Source: an uncultured Bacilli bacterium (GTDB lineage Bacteria; Bacillota_I; Bacilli_A; RF39; UBA660). Taken from it: 5,143 bases of DNA. How positions within the stretch are numbered: position 1 is the stretch's first letter; each line of letters opens with the position of its first letter. The translations under genes and the position numbers were made by a program. The stretch is taken from contig CATKEA010000076.1 in assembly GCA_949746915.1 (NCBI GenBank), positions 1 through 5,143 of the forward strand. Reading direction: 5' to 3'. Below, piece after piece: positions 1-5,143 of this stretch. The notes beneath the pieces are model-generated. The model made no database searches. It was given only the letters and a program-made list of their open reading frames with translations, and was not told the DNA's origin.

Positions 1-108
1 AAGAAATGATTAATTGTAAAAAAATATTTAATATGTAAATAATATTACAAAGATAGTGTATTAATTTAACTTTATAAATAACAGATAAACAAAAATAATA
101 ATGGAGTC

Positions 109-136
109 TTGAATAGCATTCTGTAATTATGATAAT
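109..136 (+). promoter_or_regulatory. Candidate promoter of the surface-protein operon
   Basis: A TTGAAT box at 109-114 (four of six matches to the sigma-A -35 consensus) is followed after 16 bp by GATAAT at 131-136 (five of six matches to the -10 consensus). Transcription would start near 143, leaving a very short leader of about 20 nt before the first start codon. The rest of 1-161 is A/T-rich and has no gene-like reading frame. In sequence this AT-rich such boxes arise by chance, so this is only a plausible call. Confidence 0.35.
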
Positions 137-161
137 ATATATTAAAAGGTAGGATGTTAAA

Positions 162-1994
162 ATGAAGAAAAATAAAAAAGATATAGTAATAGTAACTTGT
201 ATATGTTTATTACTATTAATAATAACAGGAACAAGTTATGCTTTGTGGCAATTAGTACTAGTACAAACAAGCACTAATACAATAACAACAGGTTGTTTCA
301 AATTAACTATGGAAGGAAATAATGATATTAATATTGCAAAGGCTCATCCAGTAACTTCTAGCACTTTAGAAAGATATTTGTCATTAAAAGAGCCATATCA
401 TTTTACAATAACAAATACATGTGATAATTCTGCAACTGTGTCAATTAACTTAGAATCTTTAAATACACAAGGAAATAAATTAGATGATAGTTATGTAAAT
501 GCTATTTTATATGATGGAGATGTAAAATTTACTAAAAGCATGAGAGATTATATATATATAACAGATTATTGGGGTGAAAATGAGGTTAGTCAGGGCTTAA
601 CATCGATAGCTATAAATAATGAAAGAGTAATTGAAGATGCTATAAAATCATATACACTATATAACTTTGATTTAAAAGGCAATTCTAGTCGTAGTTTTAA
701 CTTATTACTATATATGAATGAAACTGCACCTTTTTCTTCTAACTCAATGAATGCCTCATGGAAAGGTAAAGTAACCATAAAAGCAATTGAAAAAAACAAG
801 GATATTCTAAAGCAAACATTAAAAAATAATTCAATTGATGGTTACAATAATTATTCTAATGACCATATTGCTGGAGATATGAGAGAACAAATTCAAAAGA
901 TTGTTTTTCAAAATACTATTAGTCCAATAGAAGAAGATGCAATAATTGAAATAGATGAAAGTCTAGGACAGAATAATACAATAAAGGGATATATAAAAAA
1001 TGAAAATGGAATAATGACTTTATATATTCAAACTAATGGCAAGATATATTTACCAACTGATTCTTCATACATATTTTCAGGATTTACTTCTCTTGAAAGT
1101 ATTGAAGGTTTAGAGTACATTGATACTAGTAATGTAACAAATATGTTTGCTATGTTTGAAAACTGTAATAATTTAGTGTCCTTAGACTTACAACATTTTA
1201 ATACATCAAATGTAACTAATATGGGATATATGTTTAGTGAATGTACAAGTTTAACAAATCTTGATATAAGTAATTTTAATACAAGTAAAGTTGTTAACAT
1301 GATGTTTTTATTTTACAATTGTTACAGTCTAGATAGTATTAACCTACAAAACTTCGACACATCAAACGTAATTAATATGAGTAGTATGTTTGAAGGTTGC
1401 GAAAGCTTATTATTTTTAGATATAAGTAATTTTAACACATCAAATGTAACCAATATGTCAAGGCTCTTTACTTCATTGTACATTAATGATTTAGATGTTA
1501 GTTCATTTGACACAAGCAAAGTAACAGATATGCATAGTATGTTTTCACTAATGGATAATTTAACTACTTTAGACTTGAGTAATTTTAACACTGAAAATGT
1601 AGTTGACATGGCAGAAATGTTTCAGCACACTATTAACCTTACTGATATAAAATTAAGTAATTTTAATACATCAAATGTAGTAGATATGTCTTACATGTTT
1701 AGTGAATGTGCAGTTCTAAACTTAGATATATCTAAGTTTGATACAAGTAAAGTAAAAGATATGACAGGTATGTTTTATAGTAGTTATTCTTTGACCAATC
1801 TTGATTTAACTAGTTTTGATACTAGAAGAGCAGAGAATATGGGATCAATGTTTCAAAATACAGTGATAGAGAATATAACATATGGGCCAAAATTTATATA
1901 TAATAAAAAGCTTACAACCTATGTTTCTTTTATGTTTGAAAATTGTCCAGCTAATTTACCACCACATAAGTCTTGGGAAGATGCCCCATTTTAA
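162..1994 (+). CDS. Secreted BspA-family (DUF285) leucine-rich-repeat surface protein with a SipW-substrate/TasA-like N-terminal domain
   Basis: This 610-residue exported protein is probably an adhesin or surface-fibre component; no enzyme motif is seen. Residues 1-6 are basic and 7-23 hydrophobic. The sequence TSYA (24-27) followed by LW gives a signal peptidase I-type site after Ala27. Residues 28-210 resemble the beta-sandwich of SipW substrates (TasA, camelysin): an N-x-I-x-x-G-C-F strand near 39-46, a P-Y-H-F-T-I-x-N strand at 78-85, and NLLLYMNE at 180-187. Cys45 and Cys87 could form a disulfide. A charged linker (209-245) leads to the DUF285 part: IVF at 247-249, TLYIQ at 286-290, SLESIEGLEY at 310-319. 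Ten LRR units follow, with N/D-M-x-x-M/L-F motifs starting at 327, 353, 379, 405, 431, 456, 482, 508, 533 and 559, and a degenerate eleventh near 587. The tail ends S-W-E-D-A-P-F. There is no LPXTG, SLH or other recognisable anchor. The start is supported by AGGTAGG at 147-153, 8 nt upstream. Family assignment of the LRR part is firm; the N-terminal fold is inferred from pattern only. It is first in a two-gene operon with the paralogue at 2029. Confidence 0.9.
   Translation: MKKNKKDIVIVTCICLLLLIITGTSYALWQLVLVQTSTNTITTGCFKLTMEGNNDINIAKAHPVTSSTLERYLSLKEPYHFTITNTCDNSATVSINLESLNTQGNKLDDSYVNAILYDGDVKFTKSMRDYIYITDYWGENEVSQGLTSIAINNERVIEDAIKSYTLYNFDLKGNSSRSFNLLLYMNETAPFSSNSMNASWKGKVTIKAIEKNKDILKQTLKNNSIDGYNNYSNDHIAGDMREQIQKIVFQNTISPIEEDAIIEIDESLGQNNTIKGYIKNENGIMTLYIQTNGKIYLPTDSSYIFSGFTSLESIEGLEYIDTSNVTNMFAMFENCNNLVSLDLQHFNTSNVTNMGYMFSECTSLTNLDISNFNTSKVVNMMFLFYNCYSLDSINLQNFDTSNVINMSSMFEGCESLLFLDISNFNTSNVTNMSRLFTSLYINDLDVSSFDTSKVTDMHSMFSLMDNLTTLDLSNFNTENVVDMAEMFQHTINLTDIKLSNFNTSNVVDMSYMFSECAVLNLDISKFDTSKVKDMTGMFYSSYSLTNLDLTSFDTRRAENMGSMFQNTVIENITYGPKFIYNKKLTTYVSFMFENCPANLPPHKSWEDAPF
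1122..1862 (+). repeat. Intragenic tandem repeats (about 78 bp) encoding BspA leucine-rich repeats
   Basis: Ten head-to-tail units of 26 codons (two are 25 codons: motif 431 to 456 and motif 508 to 533) encode the consensus F-N/D-T-S-N/K-V-x-N/D-M-x-x-M-F-x-x-C-x-S-L-x-x-L-D-I/L-S. Units are similar at DNA level too: stretches coding for NFNTSNVTNM or its variants recur with few changes near 1196, 1430 and 1664. The array is translated in one open frame with no frameshift. Confidence 0.85.
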
Positions 1995-2028
1995 TCTAAA
2001 AATTAAAAAGTTATAAAGGAGAATTAAG

Positions 2029-3300
2029 ATGAAAAAAAAGTCCTCAATAACAGTAATATTTATCATATTATTATTATTAGCATTTAGTACAAGCTATGCT
2101 CTATGGAATATGACCTTAAAACAGGAAGGAGTAAATGAATTAACAACTGATTGTTTTCAATTATCATTTGAAGAGTCTGATGATATTAGTTTAGAAAATG
2201 CTTACCCTATAGAAAATAGTAAATTGAATGAATTTTTTAAAACAGCCAAACCATTTCATTTTACAGTAAAAAATAATTGTGCATCAGTATCATCATTATC
2301 AATAAATTTAGAATCATTACAATTAGAGGGAAAAACTATACCAGAAGAATATTTAGGTGTTGCCTTTTGGGAAGGGGAAAAAGGAACAAAAATGGATGAT
2401 GAGCTTAATGAGAAAGATAATTATTTTTATGGATATTTACTTGAAAATCTTGCTTATACCATTCCGATAAGTGATAATTCCTATGCTGCTCATGAATTGT
2501 ATTATACATATATAGGAGAAAATGAAAGTAGAGAGTTTAATTTACTGCTGTATTTAAATGAATCAACCCCACCAACACCAGATGTAATGAATGCCAGTTA
2601 TCAAAGTAAAGTCACTATCCAAGCGAATTATGTAAATGAGGAAGATGTAATAGAACAACAAAAACCATATATAACAAAAATAGTATTTGAAAATAGTTTA
2701 CAAGAAAAGGCAGGAGAAAATATCATATTTAGATCAAAATATGGTTTATATGGTATGGATAATATCATGAATTACTTAGAAAAAGAGAATGATGGTTATA
2801 CACTTTATATTCAAGGAAATCAAAAAATCGCATTACCAGAAAATAGTAGTGGATTATTTGCAGAGTTTTATAGTCTAGAAAGTATTGAAGGACTAGAATA
2901 TGTAGATACTTCAAAAGTAAAAGATATGAGCAGCTTATTCAGCTCTTGCCCAAAGCTTACAACTTTAGATTTAAGTAGTTTTAATACAGATAATGTAGAA
3001 AATATGAGAGGAATGTTTTATGGGTGTCGAAATTTAAAAAATCTTAATATAAGTAGTTTTAATACAAATAATGTAACTGATATTAGATATTTATTTTATT
3101 ATTGTGAGAATTTAATTACAACAATAAATATAACTGGAAGCAAAATAACTAGCTACCAAGGTTTATTCAATCTCTCGGCTCTACGACCACCTGCTCAAAT
3201 CACAGTAAATTATATAGCTGAAACATCTGATTTAGTAGATCAAATGCTTCAAAATAAAAGTGATAGTTCTAATGTAGTTAAAGGAACATTAATATCATAA
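2029..3300 (+). CDS. Secreted BspA-family (DUF285) leucine-rich-repeat surface protein, shorter paralogue
   Basis: This 423-residue protein has the same architecture as its upstream neighbour. It has a basic start, a hydrophobic core at about 7-20, and TSYA (21-24) followed by LW as the probable signal peptidase site. The TasA/camelysin-like domain spans about 25-200: DCFQL at 41-45, PFHFTVKNNC at 75-84, SINLESL at 91-97, NLLLYLNE at 171-178. Cys42 and Cys84 are 42 residues apart, exactly as in the neighbour. The linker is about 20 residues shorter. The DUF285 part begins with KIVF at 217-220 and SLESIEGLEYVDTSKV at 282-297. Only three LRR motifs are present (299, 325, 351), each with a Cys eight residues on (307, 333, 359). 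The C-terminus (388-423: AQITVNYIAETSDLVDQMLQ, then NVVKGTLIS) resembles a capping segment and differs wholly from the neighbour's tail. No wall-anchor motif is seen. The start is set by AAAGGAG at 2015-2021, 7 nt before ATG; the 34-nt gap upstream has no terminator, so co-transcription is likely. Adhesin or fibre role is inference. Confidence 0.88.
   Translation: MKKKSSITVIFIILLLLAFSTSYALWNMTLKQEGVNELTTDCFQLSFEESDDISLENAYPIENSKLNEFFKTAKPFHFTVKNNCASVSSLSINLESLQLEGKTIPEEYLGVAFWEGEKGTKMDDELNEKDNYFYGYLLENLAYTIPISDNSYAAHELYYTYIGENESREFNLLLYLNESTPPTPDVMNASYQSKVTIQANYVNEEDVIEQQKPYITKIVFENSLQEKAGENIIFRSKYGLYGMDNIMNYLEKENDGYTLYIQGNQKIALPENSSGLFAEFYSLESIEGLEYVDTSKVKDMSSLFSSCPKLTTLDLSSFNTDNVENMRGMFYGCRNLKNLNISSFNTNNVTDIRYLFYYCENLITTINITGSKITSYQGLFNLSALRPPAQITVNYIAETSDLVDQMLQNKSDSSNVVKGTLIS
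2905..3162 (+). repeat. Short array of BspA-type LRR repeats in the second surface gene
   Basis: Three 26-codon units occur (motif starts at residues 299, 325 and 351), followed by a degenerate unit ending near residue 380. The consensus is the same as in the neighbouring gene: S-F-N-T-x-N-V-x-N/D-M-x-x-M/L-F-x-x-C. It is an obvious shorter counterpart of the ten-unit array upstream. Confidence 0.75.
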
Positions 3301-3334
3301 GTTACTAAATAATAATCAATATCAAATAAAAACA

Positions 3335-3364
3335 GTTAGACTAACAGTCCAACCATTATATAAT
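3335..3364 (+). promoter_or_regulatory. Operator-like 19-bp dyad with an adjoining TATAAT box
   Basis: The arms GTTAGACT (3335-3342) and AGTCCAAC (3346-3353) are inverted copies around AAC, with seven of eight positions pairing (mismatch 3338/3350). TATAAT lies at 3359-3364. TAGACT at 3337-3342 sits 16 bp before it and matches the -35 consensus at four of six positions. This resembles promoters in which a TetR-type repressor site covers the -35 and spacer. No gene follows on this strand, because the operon terminator and the end of the convergent regulator come next. It may be a relic, an antisense promoter, or chance; an RNA hairpin is also possible. Confidence 0.35.
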
Positions 3365-3367
3365 TTT

Positions 3368-3399
3368 TAATACAGATTGAATAATCTGTATTATTTTTT
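3368..3399 (+). terminator. Rho-independent terminator of the surface-protein operon
   Basis: TAATACAGATT (3368-3378), a GAAT loop (3379-3382) and AATCTGTATTA (3383-3393) form a perfect 11-bp stem, followed directly by six T (3394-3399). The T-run lies on the plus-strand side, so it ends transcription coming from the LRR genes. On the minus strand the stem is followed by A-rich sequence, so it should work poorly for the regulator. The downstream arm contains the regulator's stop codon (3391-3393). Confidence 0.8.
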
Positions 3400-3966
3400 G
3401 TTTAAATCATCAGGAATAAGTAAATCCAAATAAGTAATTATTTCTTCTTTTGAATATTTATTACTGTTACGTAACCATTCTAAACCAACGTTTAAGACAG
3501 CACCAATATAAAATTTAGAAATAATATTACTTGGAATACCTCCTGTATTAAAATCATCTTTTTGAATATGTTTTGTTACATCATTATTAATTACATCATA
3601 AAGAATATCCATCGTAATACTATTTTGATTATTTATCATAACCGAAATATAAACATTTTTCTTTTCTTCAATGTGATCTAAAAAAAGTTTAATCATTTCC
3701 ATATAATATTCTTTTGAATTAGAAATATTGCTATTTTTTTCTAGTTCCTTGGTTAATGCATCTTTTAAATTATTGATATACGAAGCAAGTAATTCATACT
3801 TATCATTATAATGAGCATAAAAAGTAGAGCGATTAATTAAAGCACAATTACATATATCAGAAACTTTTATTTCTTCAAATGGTTTATCCTTTAACAAGTC
3901 AATTAATGTTTGATAAAGTAACTTTTGTGTTTTAACAACTCTAAGGTCTTTCTTTTGTTCTTTCAT
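3391..3966 (-). CDS. TetR/AcrR-family transcriptional regulator
   Basis: This 191-residue cytoplasmic DNA-binding protein is of normal length for the family and probably a ligand-responsive repressor. The N-terminal TetR domain is clear: RVVKTQKLLYQTLIDLLKDK (9-28), PFEEIKVSDIC (29-39), then a recognition-helix region INRSTFYAHYNDKYELL (44-60), which carries the typical R-S-T-F-Y-x-H-Y-x-D-K signature. The C-terminal half (about 85-185) is helical and ends with FYIGAVLNVGLEWLRN (152-167) and a Y-S-K-E-E-I segment. This matches the C-terminal type seen in DhaS-like Firmicutes TetR proteins rather than classical TetR. The ATG (complement of 3964-3966) is preceded by GGTGA (complement of 3973-3977) at 6 nt. 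It is divergent from the MMPL gene, an arrangement in which the regulator commonly controls the exporter and itself. The ligand cannot be predicted. Its 3' end overlaps the terminator of the convergent operon. Confidence 0.9.
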   Translation of the reverse strand: MKEQKKDLRVVKTQKLLYQTLIDLLKDKPFEEIKVSDICNCALINRSTFYAHYNDKYELLASYINNLKDALTKELEKNSNISNSKEYYMEMIKLFLDHIEEKKNVYISVMINNQNSITMDILYDVINNDVTKHIQKDDFNTGGIPSNIISKFYIGAVLNVGLEWLRNSNKYSKEEIITYLDLLIPDDLNKK

Positions 3967-3986
3967 ATTAAATCACCATACTAACA

Positions 3987-4014
3987 ATTATACGCATAAT
4001 AATACAATTGTAAA
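3987..4014 (-). promoter_or_regulatory. Promoter of the TetR-type regulator
   Basis: On the minus strand TTTACA (complement of 4009-4014) is followed after 16 bp by a perfect TATAAT (complement of 3987-3992). Transcription should start near 3980, about 14 nt before the start codon. A 10-bp perfect palindrome, TACAATTGTA (4003-4012), overlaps the -35 box and could be an autoregulatory operator. Confidence 0.6.
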
Positions 4015-4063
4015 GATAACAAATAAAAAGTCGTTTATTTATGAATACATTTATTTAAATTTG

Positions 4064-4093
4064 TTGTTTATTAAACAATAGGAAGTTTATTGT
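4064..4093. promoter_or_regulatory. Candidate operator dyads between the regulator and the MMPL gene
   Basis: Two inverted repeats overlap here. TTGTTT (4064-4069) and AAACAA (4073-4078) flank ATT. ACAATA (4075-4080) and TATTGT (4088-4093) flank a 7-bp spacer. The second dyad shares ACAAT/ATTGT half-sites with the palindrome at 4003-4012 next to the regulator's promoter and overlaps the possible -35 box of the MMPL gene. That position suits a TetR-family repressor site. The A/T-rich composition makes some such dyads likely by chance. Confidence 0.35.
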
Positions 4094-4119
4094 AAGTGCT
4101 TTTTTAAAATTTTAATAAT
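4090..4119 (+). promoter_or_regulatory. Candidate promoter of the MMPL transporter gene
   Basis: TTGTAA (4090-4095) and AATAAT (4114-4119, five of six matches to the -10 consensus) are 18 bp apart. Transcription would start near 4126, about 24 nt before the ATG. The -35 box overlaps the ACAATA/TATTGT dyad, consistent with a repressible promoter. TAGAAT at 4119-4124 is an alternative -10 box but has no well-placed -35. Confidence 0.35.
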
Positions 4120-4149
4120 AGAATACAGTATGAATGAAAGGAGAAAAAC

Positions 4150-5143
4150 ATGAAAAAATTTGGAGACTTTATATGTGAACATGTAAAATTCGTTTTTATT
4201 GTTTCACTAATACTTTTATTACTATCATTTATCGGAATCAAACTAACTAAAATCAATTATGATATTTTAGTTTATTTGCCAGAAGATATTGAAACAATAA
4301 AAGGACAAAATATATTAACAGATGATTTTAATCTAGGTGCCTTCTCAATAACTGTTATCGAAAATATGAGCAGTAAAGATATACTAAAATTAGAACAAAA
4401 AATAAGTGAAGTAGAGGGAGTTAATCGAGTAATTAGTGGTTATGACCTAATTGGGACAACATTACCTTTAGAAATGTTTCCTAATGAACTAATCAATAAA
4501 ATTCATAAAAATGAATCAGATCTAGTATTGATAACTTTTAATGACTCAATCTCATCAGATGAGACTTTATCAGCTGTACGTGAAATAAAAGAAATAACTA
4601 ATTCTTCCTGTAAAATAGGTGGAATGAGTGCTATGGTATTAGATACTATGGACTTATCAGAAAAAGAAATAGCTATTTATGTAATAATAGCAGTAGCACT
4701 ATGCTTATTAGTACTAGAATTATCTATAGACTCCTATTTAGTCCCACTATTATTACTTGCTAATATTGGAATAGCAATCTTATTTAACTTAGGATCAAAC
4801 TTTATTTTAGGTGATATATCATATATAACTAAAGCATTAGTAGCTATCTTACAATTGGGTGTTACAACAGATTTTTCTATATTTTTATATCATTCTTACG
4901 AAAATAAGAAAACAAAATATAAAGATAAGAAACAAGCAATGAGTAAAGCCATTAATGAAACTTTCCAATCAGTAATAGGAAGTTCTTTAACTACTATAGC
5001 AGGCTTCCTTGTATTATGTACAATGCGTTTAACTTTAGGAACAGACCTAGGTATTGTAATGGCTAAAGGAGTTTTTATTGGAGTAATATGTGTTGTAACA
5101 TTATTTCCATCACTTTTACTATTATTTGATAAATATATTGAAA
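4150..5143 (+). CDS. MMPL/RND-superfamily transporter, N-terminal half (runs off the right edge)
   Basis: The frame is open from ATG to the window end (331 codons plus one base), and AAAGGAG at 4137-4143 lies 6 nt upstream. A first membrane helix (about 13-31) is followed by an extracytoplasmic loop of about 140 residues, starting KINYDILVYLPED (34-46). Helices then lie at about 174-191, 194-214, 226-248, 276-292 and 300-326. This is the N-terminal half of the usual two-fold MMPL layout (TM1, loop, TM2-6). The diagnostic motif is LQLGVTTDFSIFLYHSYEN (235-253), followed by A-I-N-E-T-F-Q-S-V-I-G-S-S-L-T-T-I-A-G-F (267-286), as in MMPL proteins. Asp241 matches the proton-relay Asp of the family's D-Y pair, with Phe242 in place of Tyr. 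It is likely a proton-driven inner-membrane exporter of lipids, drugs or peptides; the substrate is unknown. The second half lies outside the window. It is probably controlled by the divergent TetR-type regulator. Confidence 0.88.
   Translation, partial: MKKFGDFICEHVKFVFIVSLILLLLSFIGIKLTKINYDILVYLPEDIETIKGQNILTDDFNLGAFSITVIENMSSKDILKLEQKISEVEGVNRVISGYDLIGTTLPLEMFPNELINKIHKNESDLVLITFNDSISSDETLSAVREIKEITNSSCKIGGMSAMVLDTMDLSEKEIAIYVIIAVALCLLVLELSIDSYLVPLLLLANIGIAILFNLGSNFILGDISYITKALVAILQLGVTTDFSIFLYHSYENKKTKYKDKKQAMSKAINETFQSVIGSSLTTIAGFLVLCTMRLTLGTDLGIVMAKGVFIGVICVVTLFPSLLLLFDKYIE

Noticed and set aside
7..39. Ten-codon open frame in the left leader
   Set aside because: It is very short, lacks a Shine-Dalgarno site and is not conserved in any recognisable way; A/T-rich noise explains it.
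34..49. TGTAA/TTACA dyad in the left leader as an operator
   Set aside because: Short A/T-rich inverted repeats are expected often here, and it is about 60 bp upstream of the only plausible promoter.
162..242. Lipoprotein signal (Cys13/Cys15 in the first protein's leader)
   Set aside because: The cysteines lie inside the hydrophobic core and lack an L-x-(A/G)-C lipobox at the cleavage position; the paralogue has no cysteine there.
590..1609. Three minus-strand open frames of 69-95 codons inside the first surface gene
   Set aside because: They lie opposite a long, clearly coding LRR frame, have no ribosome-binding sites or recognisable domains, and two of them follow the 78-bp periodicity of the repeats, as antisense shadows do.
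1122..1862. CRISPR-like regular repeat array
   Set aside because: The repeats are coding, imperfect and directly adjoining in a single open frame; there are no unique spacers of constant length.
162..3300. Mycoplasma-type genetic code (TGA as Trp)
   Set aside because: All tryptophans seen are TGG and no in-frame TGA occurs, so the standard bacterial code suffices.
3335..3353. The 19-bp dyad as a second terminator
   Set aside because: No T-run follows it on the plus strand and the true terminator is 15 bp further on; an operator reading fits its symmetry better.
4041..4058. Five-codon open frame in the divergent control region
   Set aside because: It is too short, has no ribosome-binding site, and lies among promoter and dyad elements.

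Overview
The window is strongly AT-rich DNA with ordinary bacterial coding features: TGG for Trp, no in-frame TGA, and TAA at all three visible stops. Shine-Dalgarno sites are of Gram-positive type. Together with BspA-type leucine-rich-repeat surface proteins that carry a SipW-substrate-like signal region, this suggests a low-GC, probably gut- or mucosa-associated Bacillota/Bacilli lineage (Erysipelotrichales- or RF39-like). The species cannot be determined from the window.

Layout. Bases 1-161 are a non-coding leader with a candidate promoter just before the first gene. Bases 162-3300 hold two tandem, same-strand paralogues 34 nt apart, probably one transcript. Each encodes a secreted protein with (i) a signal peptide ending S-Y-A followed by L-W, (ii) a domain of about 180 residues resembling the TasA/camelysin type, with a conserved cysteine pair, and (iii) BspA/DUF285 repeats of 25-26 residues: ten clear units in the first protein and three in the second. 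Bases 3301-3399 hold a compact intergenic cluster: a 19-bp operator-like dyad, a TATAAT box and a rho-independent terminator for the surface-protein operon. The terminator stem runs into the stop codon of the convergent gene. Bases 3391-3966 (minus strand) encode a TetR/AcrR-type regulator. Bases 3967-4149 are a divergent control region with a good promoter for the regulator, a weaker one for the opposite gene and several short dyads. From 4150 to the right edge lies the 5' part of an MMPL/RND-type membrane transporter, cut off by the window end.

How the parts work together. The left operon looks like a small surface-adhesion or surface-fibre module: LRR ligand-binding heads on a domain that, in its relatives, assembles into extracellular fibres. 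The right half is a regulator/exporter pair in which the TetR protein probably represses itself and the MMPL gene. Nothing in the sequence functionally ties the two halves together; they meet only at the shared terminator. The two points most worth following are the TasA/camelysin-like plus BspA architecture in a tandem pair without a recognisable wall anchor, and the promoter/operator-like element stranded between convergent genes.
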